From the NCBI RefSeq assembly GCF_001904635.1, contig NZ_MRCB01000032.1, positions 1-58,272 of the forward strand: a DNA stretch of 58,272 nt, written 5' to 3'. The stretch comes from Hydrococcus rivularis NIES-593 (GTDB lineage Bacteria; Cyanobacteriota; Cyanobacteriia; Cyanobacteriales; Microcystaceae). Of the stretch, positions 44,476 through 53,844 are shown piece after piece (position 1 is the stretch's first letter; each line of letters begins with the position of its first letter). Made by a program: the position numbers and the translations under genes. Below the pieces are notes generated by a model. The model ran no database searches. It was not told the origin of the DNA and was given only the letters and a program-made list of their open reading frames with translations.

Positions 44476-45561
44476 CTACGCCAAATCAGGAAAAACCTCC
44501 TGTACGGCTGGATGGACGATGTGACCGTCCTTGATATTCAATCCCTTGGCTAAAGCGAGATCCGTCTCTAATGCCTTGAGACCGTAATTAGCCAGCTTGA
44601 GAACGTAGGGAAGGGTACTATTATTGAGTGCCTGCGTTGCCGTCCAAGGAACCGCCCCCGGCATATTAGGAATACCTATATGAACCACTCCCTCTTCAAT
44701 ATAGCTAGGATGGCTGTGAGAAGTCGGTCGCAAAGTTTCGATACAGCCGCCCTGATCGACGGCAACATCGACAATGACCGAACCGGGACGCATTTGTCGT
44801 ACCAAGCTTCGAGGAACTAAAATCGGCGCTCGTCGTCCTAAAATTAAGACCGCACCGATCAGTAAATCTGCCTCCGGAACCGCCGTTTCTATGTGTGCCG
44901 GACTGCTGTAAAGTAGCTCGACTCTAGAACCAAATAAAGTTTCTAAATAGGCTAAGCGATCGACATTAACATCGAGAATTTGCACTTGAGCGCCCATTCC
45001 GACGGCAATTCTGGCCGCTTCGGTTCCCACCACGCCACCGCCGAGAATGACGACTTTAGCGGGACGTACCCCAGGAACGCCACCTAGCAGGACTCCCCGT
45101 CCGCCTTGCTGCTTCTCTAGATATCTTGCCCCAAACTGTACCGACAAGCGCCCGGCAATAATGCTCATGGGGGTAAGCAGAGGAAGCCTTCCGTCGGGAA
45201 GTTCGACCGTTTCATAGGCGATCGCGATCGCGCCGCTTTTGAGCAAATGTTCTGTCAAGCGGCGATCGGCTGCTAAATGCAAGTATGTAAATAATAATTG
45301 CCCTTTTTGAAGATATTGATATTCTGGGGGTAGGGGTTCTTTGACCTTGACAACTAATTCATGGTTCCATGCTTCAGCTGCACTGGCAACAATATTAGCC
45401 CCTGCTCGTACATACTCTTCATCGGGAAAGCCTGCACCGATACCCGCACCCGTTTCTACAAAAACAACGTGCCCGTTGTCAGAAAGTACTCTCGTACTGC
45501 TGGGGCTTAAGCCGACCCGAAATTCTTGGTCTTTTGTCTCTTTTGGAACGCCAATTTTCAT
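44476..45561 (-). CDS. ald: Alanine dehydrogenase
   Basis: NAD-dependent interconversion of L-alanine with pyruvate and ammonia. 361 residues. Signature [43 protein letters not shown] (with the catalytic Lys/His region), the NAD-binding [19 protein letters not shown] and [19 protein letters not shown]-terminal [12 protein letters not shown] is complete. ATG at 45561. In cyanobacteria the enzyme helps feed alanine into carbon metabolism and nitrogen recycling. Divergent from the aldo/keto reductase. Confidence 0.96.
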   Translation of the reverse strand: MKIGVPKETKDQEFRVGLSPSSTRVLSDNGHVVFVETGAGIGAGFPDEEYVRAGANIVASAAEAWNHELVVKVKEPLPPEYQYLQKGQLLFTYLHLAADRRLTEHLLKSGAIAIAYETVELPDGRLPLLTPMSIIAGRLSVQFGARYLEKQQGGRGVLLGGVPGVRPAKVVILGGGVVGTEAARIAVGMGAQVQILDVNVDRLAYLETLFGSRVELLYSSPAHIETAVPEADLLIGAVLILGRRAPILVPRSLVRQMRPGSVIVDVAVDQGGCIETLRPTSHSHPSYIEEGVVHIGIPNMPGAVPWTATQALNNSTLPYVLKLANYGLKALETDLALAKGLNIKDGHIVHPAVQEVFPDLA

Positions 45562-45657
45562 ATAATTACCTTCGATCCCATCCCCTCTTATACTGTAACG
45601 TAGACCTAGAGATTGCTTCTGTAGTCACTATTTCTTTTAAGCAAGAGTCAAAGGACA

Positions 45658-46617
45658 ATGAAAAAGCGATCGCTTGGCAATAGCGATATTCAAATTACTC
45701 CCATTCTCATGGGAACTTGGCAAGCTGGCAAGCGAATGTGGGTGGGAATTGAAGACGAAGAAAGCATCAAAGCGATTCGAACTGCATATGAGGCAGGCAT
45801 TACCACCATTGACACTGCCGAAGTCTATGGAGAGGGACACTCAGAACAAATTGTCGCCAAAGCCCTCTCAGATGTTCGCGATCGAGTGGTCTATGCCACT
45901 AAAGTCTTTGCCAATCATCTCAAATACGACCAGGTAATAGAAGCGTGCGATCGCTCTCTCAAAAATCTCAACACCGACTACATCGACCTTTACCAAATCC
46001 ATTGGCCCTCCGGTTCGTTCAAGACAGAAATTGTCCCCATCGAAGAGACGATGAGCGCTCTTAACCAACTCAAACAACAGGGGAAAATCCGCGCGATCGG
46101 AGTTTCTAATTTCTCTCGCGCCCAACTAGAAGAAGCTTCGCAATATGGACGCATCGATAGCTTACAGCCTCCTTATTCGCTCTTTTGGCGGCTAGTAGAA
46201 ACCGATGCCATGCCCTATTGCATTGAAAACAATATCTCGATCCTCGCCTATTCGCCTCTCGCTCAGGGACTACTGACCGGGAAATTCGCTCCCGACCATA
46301 AATTTGCTGAAGGCGACCATCGCTCGAAAAATAAACTTTTTCAAGGAGAAAATTACCGACGCGCTCAAAAAGCACTGAACGAACTCCGTCCGATTGCCGA
46401 TCGCAACAATTGTACTTTGGCTCAGCTATCTCTGGCTTGGTTAATTGCCCAGCCCCAAACCAACGCGATCGCGGGTGCAAGAACTGCCGAACAAGCCTCA
46501 GCAAACGCAAAAGCGGCAGAAGTAGAGCTTTCAGAGGAACAATTGCAAGCAATCGATCGCATTGGGCGACAAGTAACCGATTATCTCGATAAAAATCCGG
46601 TAATGTGGGATTTTTAG
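45658..46617 (+). CDS. Aldo/keto reductase
   Basis: A 319-residue NADP(H)-dependent oxidoreductase of the AKR superfamily. Catalytic tetrad Asp52 and Tyr57 (IDTAEVYGEGHSE), Lys82 (YATKVF), His115 (YQIHWPSG). ILAYSPLAQGLLTGKF and the C-terminal AIAGARTAEQASAN bind the cofactor. This layout matches the YhdN/AKR11-like group. ATG at 45658 behind AAGGAC. Substrate unknown. It ends one base from the stop of the convergent membrane protein gene. Confidence 0.94.
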   Translation: MKKRSLGNSDIQITPILMGTWQAGKRMWVGIEDEESIKAIRTAYEAGITTIDTAEVYGEGHSEQIVAKALSDVRDRVVYATKVFANHLKYDQVIEACDRSLKNLNTDYIDLYQIHWPSGSFKTEIVPIEETMSALNQLKQQGKIRAIGVSNFSRAQLEEASQYGRIDSLQPPYSLFWRLVETDAMPYCIENNISILAYSPLAQGLLTGKFAPDHKFAEGDHRSKNKLFQGENYRRAQKALNELRPIADRNNCTLAQLSLAWLIAQPQTNAIAGARTAEQASANAKAAEVELSEEQLQAIDRIGRQVTDYLDKNPVMWDF

Positions 46618-46618
46618 A

Positions 46619-48190
46619 TTAAAATTGAGCGCGATCGCGATGTTTTTTCCCATAGCTCGCAAAATCCGTTAGAACGAAACAAAATTTTACAGTCAACCAA
46701 ATTGCCAAAGCCAAGATTGCTCCCCAAACTGCAAAAAGAATAGGTACGATCTTGGCTATGCCGGAGCGACCTACCGATTTTTGAGCGATTACAAATGGCA
46801 GGAAATTAATTCTATTGAGATCTTTTAACTCAGCTTTTTTAGAATCTTCTAGTTCGGGACTGACTATCAAATTCTCCACACACTGCGTAGAGAAGGAACT
46901 ATTGATTAAGCAAGCCATATTAGTCAAGCGCGTGCCCAAACGAAAAGGAGGGGAAGATCCGGAAGAGCTAGTTTGCTCCTGAGCAACTTCAAGCGTAATA
47001 GGCATGGCAACCGAGGCAAACTGAACCAAAATAGCTAACGTAAGGATGCCCCGCATCAGCCAAGTAGTTATCCCTCTAGTAGATAAGAGGTGCTGCACGA
47101 ACAGGGCGACAAGAGGAATCAGCAACAGATGAACCGAGGTGACGTGATATCTGGCAGCCCATGCTGCATCTCCGTGCCAGAACGCAAGCCGACTGGTTAT
47201 AACCATATGTAAGCTAAGGTTTAGGAGTCCAGTAACTAGATACCACTGTATGAAAGGGGAAAGTCTTTTCCAGAGGACAATTCCTAATACCAGGCAAGGC
47301 AACAGTAATGGATCGTAGATGAAAATACTTTTGGCTGGTGAGAATAGCACCCCAAGAATTCCGACATGCGGTGGGTTGACGAAGTAATTAATCGAATTGG
47401 GAGCCTGTTGCTGCGAATGTAGGCTCTGTCCGCTAACCCAAAAACCACCATAGCGGATGTAATCGATCGCTCGCCCCAGTAAAGCTAAGGGAAGAAAGCC
47501 AACTATCCATAGTCCTACCGACCTAATAACTTTAAGTTTATCGCGGCTTTGATAAGCCATGCAACCGACGAAAAAAAGAAGTACGGTCAAGACGTGAATA
47601 ATACTCGTTAACCGAATCAGAGGAGCAGTACTTATTGCTAATCCGCTTAGCACAGCAAAGCGAAGTTGCCTAGATCGCACAAAGGCTAAAGCCGCAGCGT
47701 AACCGATAATGGCAAAGAGCAGCACTTGATTATTTTGAAAAGGCATTTGGGCATAAGGCAAAAATGTGGTGCCAAGTAACCAGACGATACTGGCTAATCC
47801 TGCAATGCGCTTCTCAAAATTAAACAGCCGCAGCAACCAAAAACAGGCAACAACAGCAGCAACATTTAAAGGGATGAAGGTCGCGATACTAACTACTATG
47901 AGCCGCAATTCTCTTGAGTCTATTGCTGGAAACCATTGGTGCAACTGAGTTCCCAACCAGTCACTAGGGAGCATTAGCAAAGATTGTCCTACCTCATAGA
48001 AGATGTAACGCTCGCCGCCTCTGCCTGGGACGCTAAAACTAAGATCCATATCTGTCGAAACTTCTTCAGTCCCCGTCCACCAAGCATGAGCCATCTGTAA
48101 CCGCAATTCTGTATCTACCCCTAGCACCCCAGAAGTGATTACGCTAATCCACAACAAAGCAATTAGGGCTATCTTAACAGCAGTTTTCAT
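46619..48190 (-). CDS. Polytopic membrane protein, possible GT-C glycosyltransferase
   Basis: A 523-residue protein with about ten to eleven membrane segments. The first extracytoplasmic loop contains VDTELRLQMAHAWWTGTEEV and ERYIFYEVGQSLLMLPSDWLG, which is reminiscent of the acidic loop-1 of GT39/GT-C sugar transferases that use polyprenyl-phosphate sugars. An extended lumenal loop lies near the C-terminus (~430-480). I could not name the family with certainty. ATG at 48190. No sugar-related neighbours. It ends one base from the convergent aldo/keto reductase. Confidence 0.75.
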   Translation of the reverse strand: MKTAVKIALIALLWISVITSGVLGVDTELRLQMAHAWWTGTEEVSTDMDLSFSVPGRGGERYIFYEVGQSLLMLPSDWLGTQLHQWFPAIDSRELRLIVVSIATFIPLNVAAVVACFWLLRLFNFEKRIAGLASIVWLLGTTFLPYAQMPFQNNQVLLFAIIGYAAALAFVRSRQLRFAVLSGLAISTAPLIRLTSIIHVLTVLLFFVGCMAYQSRDKLKVIRSVGLWIVGFLPLALLGRAIDYIRYGGFWVSGQSLHSQQQAPNSINYFVNPPHVGILGVLFSPAKSIFIYDPLLLPCLVLGIVLWKRLSPFIQWYLVTGLLNLSLHMVITSRLAFWHGDAAWAARYHVTSVHLLLIPLVALFVQHLLSTRGITTWLMRGILTLAILVQFASVAMPITLEVAQEQTSSSGSSPPFRLGTRLTNMACLINSSFSTQCVENLIVSPELEDSKKAELKDLNRINFLPFVIAQKSVGRSGIAKIVPILFAVWGAILALAIWLTVKFCFVLTDFASYGKKHRDRAQF

Positions 48191-48754
48191 CAATTTTTTT
48201 AGGTTTTACTAGATGTACATTCCAGAAAAAATATCCCTTAAAAATCTCGAAATTCGTATCTTTTTTACCTGAAGTAGATTTGAATTGTCAAGTATTTTAT
48301 CGTTAAAAAACTTACTCAGAGGTCAGATTATAAAACCATCGAGTGTTCGATCTTAAAAGAACAAAATTTAATACAAATAAATCGAAAATCTATAAGTCTT
48401 ATCTTCTGCAAGATAAAACTCAATTTCTATAAAATTCGAGCGATCGGATACCAGGGGGGGTTGTAGGGATGTTATTATTGGTGAATTTCAAATAAATTAG
48501 TAGGAGCAGGTTTTGGTAAATGAGAATAGAAACAAAATTAAAATCAACTCGCTAACACTTTCCCTACCCGATCGTACAGATTTGCTAGATTAAGTTTTTA
48601 ATCGGATTTTATGTTAGAAAATTAAAGATGCAGAAAATTGAGAGAAAGTAATTTACCCTGTAGACGAGAGTAAAGCGATCGCAGCGCAAGACAATGTGCT
48701 TCTTTAAATTCATTCTTAGGCACGCGCTCATCATCGGTCTAGGACTTTGCTACG
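48191..48754. other. AT-rich region without a gene
   Basis: 564 bp between the membrane protein and the universal stress protein, both on the minus strand. Strongly AT-rich with only short frames; a run of seven G lies at about 48452-48458. I see no RNA gene, terminator or repeat family here. It may simply hold the membrane gene's promoter. Confidence 0.5.
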
Positions 48755-49246
48755 CTACCCTCTCTCTCCACTCTGAACGATCAAAACAGAACAGGGAGCA
48801 TGGTGAACGACATAATTACTGACGCTGCCTAATAAAACCTCCGAGATTCCTTGATGACCTCGACGACCTAGCACGATTAGATTAGCGTCCCAATTTCGAG
48901 CCAATTGGCAAATTCTCGTACCGGGATCGCCGACTTGACATTTTAACTCGCTGGAAATTCCCGCCTCTATTGCCTTCTGGAAATAATCTTGCAGCCACTC
49001 TTGCGCCTGCTGCATTTTCCGTCCCAAAAATGTTTGCCGCCGCCCAAGCGATAACCCATAGAGGTCTACATCTCCTAATGTACCAATGCCAAGGAAAGCC
49101 TCCCCTAAATTTTCCGTCTCCCAATCCAAGCAGTGAAACACCATCAGAGAATTATTTTGGGCTTGAGCGAACTGCATGGCTGCCTCAAATACAACAGGAG
49201 CTTGAGACGAGCGATCGAGTGCCACTAAAATTTTTTTGCCAACCAT
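48755..49246 (-). CDS. Universal stress protein UspA family
   Basis: A 163-residue single Usp domain. KKILVALDRSSQAPVVFEAA at the N-terminus, then the ATP-binding signature GRRGHQGISEVLLGSVSNYV (G-2x-G-9x-G-S) and APCSVLIV at the end, so it is of the nucleotide-binding type. An inserted stretch (GEAFLGIGTLGDVDLYGLSLGRR, ~45-70) is typical of cyanobacterial Usp proteins. ATG at 49246. Role in stress or energy signalling; partner unknown. Divergent from the small gene at 49314. Confidence 0.94.
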   Translation of the reverse strand: MVGKKILVALDRSSQAPVVFEAAMQFAQAQNNSLMVFHCLDWETENLGEAFLGIGTLGDVDLYGLSLGRRQTFLGRKMQQAQEWLQDYFQKAIEAGISSELKCQVGDPGTRICQLARNWDANLIVLGRRGHQGISEVLLGSVSNYVVHHAPCSVLIVQSGERG

Positions 49247-49313
49247 CTCTAGCAGTTCTTTGAGGGGTAATATACACCTAGCCTAATCTAGCCAGGTAGA
49301 CAAATAACTTCTA

Positions 49314-49631
49314 GTGAAATACTTCTTCTTATCGGACGGATGGACTTATGCGCGGGTTTGGGAGTTTGGCGGACTATGGGACGAAATTTCTTGGCGGCGC
49401 AAACCTTATATCGAGCGTTTGCCTTTAGGAATTATTGAAAAAGGTGAAATTTTCTGGCTTTATCAAGTTGAAGATGCTGTTTTAATGGTGGAAGTGAAAC
49501 CGATTCGCGAGACAAGCGATCCTGCCAAACCGTTTGGACAAGTAATTCTCAAACGCCTGATCGATGCAGATGATGCGATCGAGCGTTTAAGCGAAGCCGA
49601 AGGCATCATTCATCAACTGATAAAAGAATAA
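49314..49631 (+). CDS. Conserved small protein upstream of psbB
   Basis: A 105-residue soluble protein starting with GTG at 49314 (KYFFLSDGWTYARVWEFGGL). The rest is mixed alpha/beta with a patch of conserved-looking acidic residues (VEDAVLMVEVKPIRE) and a C-terminal helix (DADDAIERLSEAEGIIHQLI). No domain recognised; no membrane span. It lies 280 bp before psbB and may be part of a photosynthesis neighbourhood, but this is only position. Ordinary host codon use with a GCGATCG site. Confidence 0.78.
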   Translation: MKYFFLSDGWTYARVWEFGGLWDEISWRRKPYIERLPLGIIEKGEIFWLYQVEDAVLMVEVKPIRETSDPAKPFGQVILKRLIDADDAIERLSEAEGIIHQLIKE

Positions 49632-49911
49632 GGGGTTTTTCTGCCTAGCTGTCGCGATCCAATTCTTAAAAATTATTTCAGGCGATGCCAAGCTTCATGC
49701 CGCCGCGCTTGCAATCGACTCTCACAATAGTTACACTTCTTTAAATAATCATCATTTCAAGGGATAATTAGGTGAGTCAAACTCTTTCTGTTTAGATACA
49801 CTATTCTAAAACCTCTAGCAAAAGAGAGAGTTGGGCACTTAACCTAACACCAGTTAATAAAAAAGCGTCTAAGCAGACACTAATTGTCAACAGGAGGAGC
49901 GTAGTAGTTCA

Positions 49912-51438
49912 ATGGGACTACCTTGGTATAGAGTTCACACAGTCGTCCTGAACGATCCGGGACGGCTGATTTCCGTACACCTGATGCATACTGCTCTCGT
50001 AGCAGGATGGGCAGGTTCGATGGCTCTTTACGAGCTAGCGATTTTCGACCCCAGCGACCCGGTTCTCAACCCCATGTGGCGGCAAGGAATGTTCGTCCTG
50101 CCCTTTATGGCTCGCTTGGGAGTCACGGGTTCTTGGGGCGGTTGGAGCGTCACTGGAGAAACTGGCGTTAACCCCGGTTTCTGGTCTTTTGAAGGCGTTG
50201 CTGCCGCTCACATCGTTCTATCCGGCTTGCTGTTCTTAGCAGCCGTTTGGCACTGGGTTTATTGGGATCTCGAATTATTCACCGATCCCCGCACGGGCGA
50301 ACCCGCGCTCGACCTGCCCAAAATGTTTGGCATTCACTTGTTCTTATCCGGTCTTCTCTGCTTCGGCTTTGGAGCTTTTCACTTGACGGGGCTTTGGGGA
50401 CCCGGAATGTGGGTGTCCGATCCCTACGGTCTAACGGGTCACGTTCAACCCGTAGCGCCAGAGTGGGGACCGGCTGGATTTAACCCCTTTAATCCAGGCG
50501 GAGTCGTCGCCCACCATATTGCTGCTGGTATTGTCGGCATTATTGCAGGTCTATTCCACCTGACGGTTCGACCTCCAGAGAGACTATATCGCGCCCTGAG
50601 AATGGGGAATATCGAAACCGTTCTCTCTAGCAGTATTGCCGCAGTTTTCTTTGCAGCTTTTGTCGTGGCGGGAACGATGTGGTATGGCAGTGCCACTACT
50701 CCGATCGAGTTATTCGGTCCTACCCGCTATCAATGGGATAAAGGTTACTTCCAGCGAGAAATTCAGCGTCGCGTTGAAGCTAACTTAGCGGCTGGAGACA
50801 CTCTCTCGGAAGCTTGGTCGAAAATCCCCGAAAAGTTGGCTTTCTACGACTATGTTGGCAACAGCCCAGCTAAAGGCGGTTTATTCCGTACCGGAGCCAT
50901 GAACAGTGGCGATGGCATTGCAAGAGCTTGGTTGGGTCATGCTGTCTTCAGAGATGGGGAAGGTCGGGAACTCAGCGTTCGTCGGATGCCTAACTTCTTT
51001 GAGACTTTCCCGGTCGTCTTAACTGACTCCGACGGAATCGTTCGCGCAGACATTCCCTTCCGACGCGCAGAATCCAAAACGAGTATCGAGCAGACGGGAA
51101 CCACGGTTAGCTTCTACGGTGGAACGCTCGACGGACAAACTTTTAGCGATCCGGCTGCGGTGAAGCAGTTTGCTCGTAAGGCTCAACTCGGCGAAGCGTT
51201 TGATTTCGATCGCGAAACCTTAGACTCTGATGGTGTCTTCCGCACCAGCCCCAGAGGATGGTTTACTTTCGCTCATGCTTGTTTCGCGCTGCTGTTCTTC
51301 TTCGGTCACATTTGGCACGGCTCTCGGACGCTTTTCCGAGACGTATTTGCTGGTATTGACCCAGATCTCGGCGAACAAGTCGAATTTGGACTCTTCGCGA
51401 AAGTGGGTGACGTAAGCACCCGTAAGGAAGGCGCGTAA
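49912..51438 (+). CDS. psbB: Photosystem II CP47 chlorophyll-binding protein
   Basis: Core antenna of photosystem II: binds 16 chlorophyll a and passes energy to the D1/D2 reaction centre; six membrane spans in the thylakoid. 508 residues. Starts [20 protein letters not shown], contains the usual ligating histidines ([83 protein letters not shown]) and the large lumenal loop E (~260-440). The C-terminal tail [11 protein letters not shown] is complete. Ribosome site AGGAGG 14 bases upstream. psbT does not follow it here. Confidence 0.99.
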   Translation: MGLPWYRVHTVVLNDPGRLISVHLMHTALVAGWAGSMALYELAIFDPSDPVLNPMWRQGMFVLPFMARLGVTGSWGGWSVTGETGVNPGFWSFEGVAAAHIVLSGLLFLAAVWHWVYWDLELFTDPRTGEPALDLPKMFGIHLFLSGLLCFGFGAFHLTGLWGPGMWVSDPYGLTGHVQPVAPEWGPAGFNPFNPGGVVAHHIAAGIVGIIAGLFHLTVRPPERLYRALRMGNIETVLSSSIAAVFFAAFVVAGTMWYGSATTPIELFGPTRYQWDKGYFQREIQRRVEANLAAGDTLSEAWSKIPEKLAFYDYVGNSPAKGGLFRTGAMNSGDGIARAWLGHAVFRDGEGRELSVRRMPNFFETFPVVLTDSDGIVRADIPFRRAESKTSIEQTGTTVSFYGGTLDGQTFSDPAAVKQFARKAQLGEAFDFDRETLDSDGVFRTSPRGWFTFAHACFALLFFFGHIWHGSRTLFRDVFAGIDPDLGEQVEFGLFAKVGDVSTRKEGA

Positions 51439-51462
51439 GCGTTCGAGTTCCATTAACTTTTT

Positions 51463-51496
51463 AGTGCAAGCCCTAGTTGGCTTGCACTATTTTTTT
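51463..51496 (+). terminator. Intrinsic terminator of psbB
   Basis: AGTGCAAGCC (51463-51472) and GGCTTGCACT (51479-51488) pair perfectly, followed by ATTTTTTT. Only 24 bp after the psbB stop, so psbB is mostly monocistronic. Confidence 0.92.
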
Positions 51497-51573
51497 GCAC
51501 TTCGGGGTCGCGATCGCATAGAATTTCGAGATAACATCAAACTTACGTCACTTTCTCAGGAGAAGCGATCGCC

Positions 51574-51672
51574 ATGTTTAATTTTAAAGATTGGTCGTTT
51601 GATGATTGGATGAACCACATTATATTTTTTGGCACTATCTTACTGCTATTGTGGTCTTTCTTTCTCGCTTAA
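51574..51672 (+). CDS. Small single-span membrane peptide behind psbB
   Basis: A 32-residue frame, MFNFKDWSFDDWMNHIIFFG..., with an amphipathic Trp-rich N-terminus and one hydrophobic span (~16-32, ending in WSFFLA). ATG at 51574 lies 8 bases behind CAGGAGAAG, a good ribosome site, with GCGATCGC between. It is not PsbT: that protein has a different sequence and ends in FREPPRIEK. The size and place recall photosystem or cytochrome b6f small subunits. It lies after the psbB terminator and 4 bp before the left IS6-type repeat. Function unknown. Confidence 0.6.
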   Translation: MFNFKDWSFDDWMNHIIFFGTILLLLWSFFLA

Positions 51673-51676
51673 AGGT

Positions 51677-51776
51677 GGTTCTGTTGCGAAAAATTTGAGA
51701 AGCACTATAAGTAGGGGTGAAGTATAGGTACTATAACCATCTACCTAGCATTTGAGAAAATTTTTGCAACACAATC
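51677..51776. mobile_element. IS6-type MITE, left copy
   Basis: 100 bp with terminal inverted repeats: left end GGTTCTGTTGCGAAAAATTT, right end reverse complemented GATTGTGTTGCAAAAATTTT. GGTTCTGTTGCAAA is the end of IS6-family elements (as in ISS1), so this looks like an internally deleted IS6 relative with no transposase. An inverted copy with over 90% identity lies at 53691-53790. No 8-bp target duplication was found at either copy or across the pair. The stop codon of the metalloprotease gene lies at its right edge. Confidence 0.85.
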
Positions 51777-53048
51777 TTAGAAATTATGGTTCCGCCCGCT
51801 CGCCATGTTATTCTTGATGCGCTGCCTGTTGTTGTGCTTCGCGTTCAGACTGCCATCGGAAATCCAGTCGTTGTTGTCCTCATAGAATGTTGGCCACATT
51901 AGAGAACGCTCATAATCCCAGCACCAAATGAAATGAGTCACACACCACTCATCGGCTTCTTCATGAAGACCGTTGAAGTTATGCCCAAGCTCATGAGCCA
52001 TGATCATCATATTCTGAAATGCGAGGTTGGGCGGACCCCCAAAACCTCCGCCGCCACCGAGCCAAAAAAGCTGCTGTTGAGAAAGGCTGTAGACGCCTGG
52101 CTGGTAGGCAATTCCCAATGTACTACCATCGAGATCTTTGCCGCTGGTTAGATGAGCGACCTCTGCATTTTTGTCCATTCGGGTTTTAAGAAGTCTCAAG
52201 TCTCCCCAAACGCTCTTGACTACTTTCTCAAGATCGACAAGAAGTTTGTCCGCATTACAATTTTTTAGATCTTTATAATTTAGGATCCATACCTTTGGCG
52301 TGAACCAGCACCCAAGATTTTTCTTGTAAAGACCGTTAACAGTGTGTAACACTGACATTTGCTCTTGATGCCATACAGTGCCTATCGTCTTCGCCTGTTG
52401 TTCGTATTCGGGATCTGCTACAAGTAAGATGCCTATATTTGGGCCGACCTGGTGGGGAGGAGGTAGATACCCCGAACCTTCAGGTAATTCAGGTAAAGAC
52501 CCTGGTTCAGTCTGTTCTTCTCTGACAGGAATGACATCGTCTTCAAGGTTAAACTTGAACCGCAGATCTTTCGTACGATAGACAAGATAATCGGATATAT
52601 CTGCATCGATGCGAAATTTCTTTAGCGGTTCGATAAACCACCAGTCTTCTCCATAAATCACGTATCCCGCAAGCATATCGTTTGTTATCGTCAGTCTGAC
52701 ATCGCTTGTTTCTTCAGCGCCAACAATCCTACCTGCATAGGTGACAGTGTCACTTATACTTTGCCGGATTGTTTCCCCGTCCTCTTGAATTTCGACGATC
52801 TCGGTGCCTTCTTCAGATATCGGTTCAGGCTCAACAAGTACATTTACCGTACTCTTCCCGAGCCTAAGAGGAAATGTCCGGTCGCGGGCATCTGCATTCT
52901 GTTTGATCTCCGCAACATTTAAGGAGATGACAAAATACTTCTTTATGCTGGGATGGATGCGCCTTGCAACCTGTCGAACACGGAATCCAATGATAGCTAG
53001 TCCAATGACGGCTAAGATAACACCTATTATTAAAACGTAGATGTACAT
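51777..53048 (-). CDS. ADAM-like (reprolysin, M12B) metzincin metalloprotease
   Basis: A 423-residue zinc protease. N-terminal membrane span (~4-24), a prodomain-like region ending in DMLAGYVIYGEDWWFIEPLKKF (the repeat-breaking motif of M12B propeptides), then the catalytic domain (~200-423): AHLTSGKDLDGSTLGIAYQP, zinc motif HELGHNFNGLH (His352, Glu353, His356, His362) and Met-turn Met384 in RSLMWPT. ATG at 53048 follows AAGGTGAG. No HIP1 site occurs in it, unlike its neighbours. The stop codon is the base next to the left MITE, so the C-terminus may be cut. Probably acquired; anchored outside the cell. Confidence 0.93.
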   Translation of the reverse strand: MYIYVLIIGVILAVIGLAIIGFRVRQVARRIHPSIKKYFVISLNVAEIKQNADARDRTFPLRLGKSTVNVLVEPEPISEEGTEIVEIQEDGETIRQSISDTVTYAGRIVGAEETSDVRLTITNDMLAGYVIYGEDWWFIEPLKKFRIDADISDYLVYRTKDLRFKFNLEDDVIPVREEQTEPGSLPELPEGSGYLPPPHQVGPNIGILLVADPEYEQQAKTIGTVWHQEQMSVLHTVNGLYKKNLGCWFTPKVWILNYKDLKNCNADKLLVDLEKVVKSVWGDLRLLKTRMDKNAEVAHLTSGKDLDGSTLGIAYQPGVYSLSQQQLFWLGGGGGFGGPPNLAFQNMMIMAHELGHNFNGLHEEADEWCVTHFIWCWDYERSLMWPTFYEDNNDWISDGSLNAKHNNRQRIKNNMASGRNHNF

Positions 53049-53198
53049 ACCGCTCACCTTCTATTTACTTCTCTGGGACTCGCCCTAAAGGGTTTATTGG
53101 GCTGTCGAGAAGAAAAGCGCCTTGTTAATCCAAAATGACAAACTAAGAATAGGAGACTCTATTCGCACAGAGAAAAGCAGATTGATAACTTACTAACT

Positions 53199-53561
53199 TC
53201 ACTTCGACCCAGAGCAAGCCTTGCTTAATTTCTGGTTCCAACTATCGTAGTACTTAGCTGTTTTGACTAAATTCTCATGTTTATAAGGTTTGCCTGTTTG
53301 TGGGTCTGTATAAAGATTGAGGATAGCAGCCCCATTTTTGTAAGCTTCAGTCAAACCCTTGTGAATCTCTAGGAATGCGTACCTATGATAAGGAGTACAA
53401 CTAGGGTAAAAAGACAGTTGCCAAATATTTTCCCGGTCGTCTAGGAGATGGTAATACTCGACAGAATAATATGCAGTAGCGGATTTAGCTCTATAGAAGA
53501 ATTCGGTTTCCAAGCCTGTATCTATAGGGCTTTTATCTAAAAGGCTCATATCTAATAACAT
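53199..53561 (-). CDS. Hypothetical protein of the metzincin island
   Basis: A 120-residue protein of unknown family. ATG at 53561 is chosen because GGAGG lies nine bases upstream. No signal peptide or membrane span. Tyr-rich stretches (YSVEYYHLLDD, FYPSCTPYHRYAF) and KHENLVKTAKYYDSWNQKL. No HIP1 site and AT-rich codons, as in the neighbouring protease. It lies 150 bp upstream of the metalloprotease on the same strand and inside the same inverted MITE pair; it could be a substrate, inhibitor or unrelated passenger. Confidence 0.72.
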   Translation of the reverse strand: MLLDMSLLDKSPIDTGLETEFFYRAKSATAYYSVEYYHLLDDRENIWQLSFYPSCTPYHRYAFLEIHKGLTEAYKNGAAILNLYTDPQTGKPYKHENLVKTAKYYDSWNQKLSKACSGSK

Positions 53562-53690
53562 CTTATAGAGCCTCCTACTTAACTTAAACCCTCTACTAAT
53601 ATCTTATCTGTTTTGTCTTTTGAAAACTTCATAATAAAAAAAAATGAGAACAATTGTAATGATTCGCCACCAACTTAATATTCTTGGTAG

Positions 53691-53790
53691 GGTTGTGTTG
53701 CAAAAATTTTCTCAAACGCTAGGTAGATGGTTGTGATACCTATACTTCACCCCTACCTATAGTGCTTCTCAAATTTTTCGCAACAGAATC
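53691..53790. mobile_element. IS6-type MITE, right copy (inverted)
   Basis: 100-bp inverted copy of the element at 51677-51776: its reverse complement begins GATTCTGTTGCGAAAAATTT. Differs by a few bases (for example GTATCACAAC for GTACTATAAC). With the left copy it bounds a 2.1-kb unit. No target duplication was found. Confidence 0.85.
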
Positions 53791-53844
53791 CAGCGGTATA
53801 ACTAAAATAGATGTGCATCGCCGATCGCATCGGGAGACCGAGCC

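Noticed and set aside
49736-49911. Possible RNA gene in the psbB leader (AACTCTTT / AAAGAGAGAGTT pairing)
   Set aside because: The pairing is weak and long-range; ordinary leader sequence explains it.
51677-53790. Full IS6 insertion sequence
   Set aside because: Only 100-bp elements with both ends exist; no DDE transposase is encoded between or within them.
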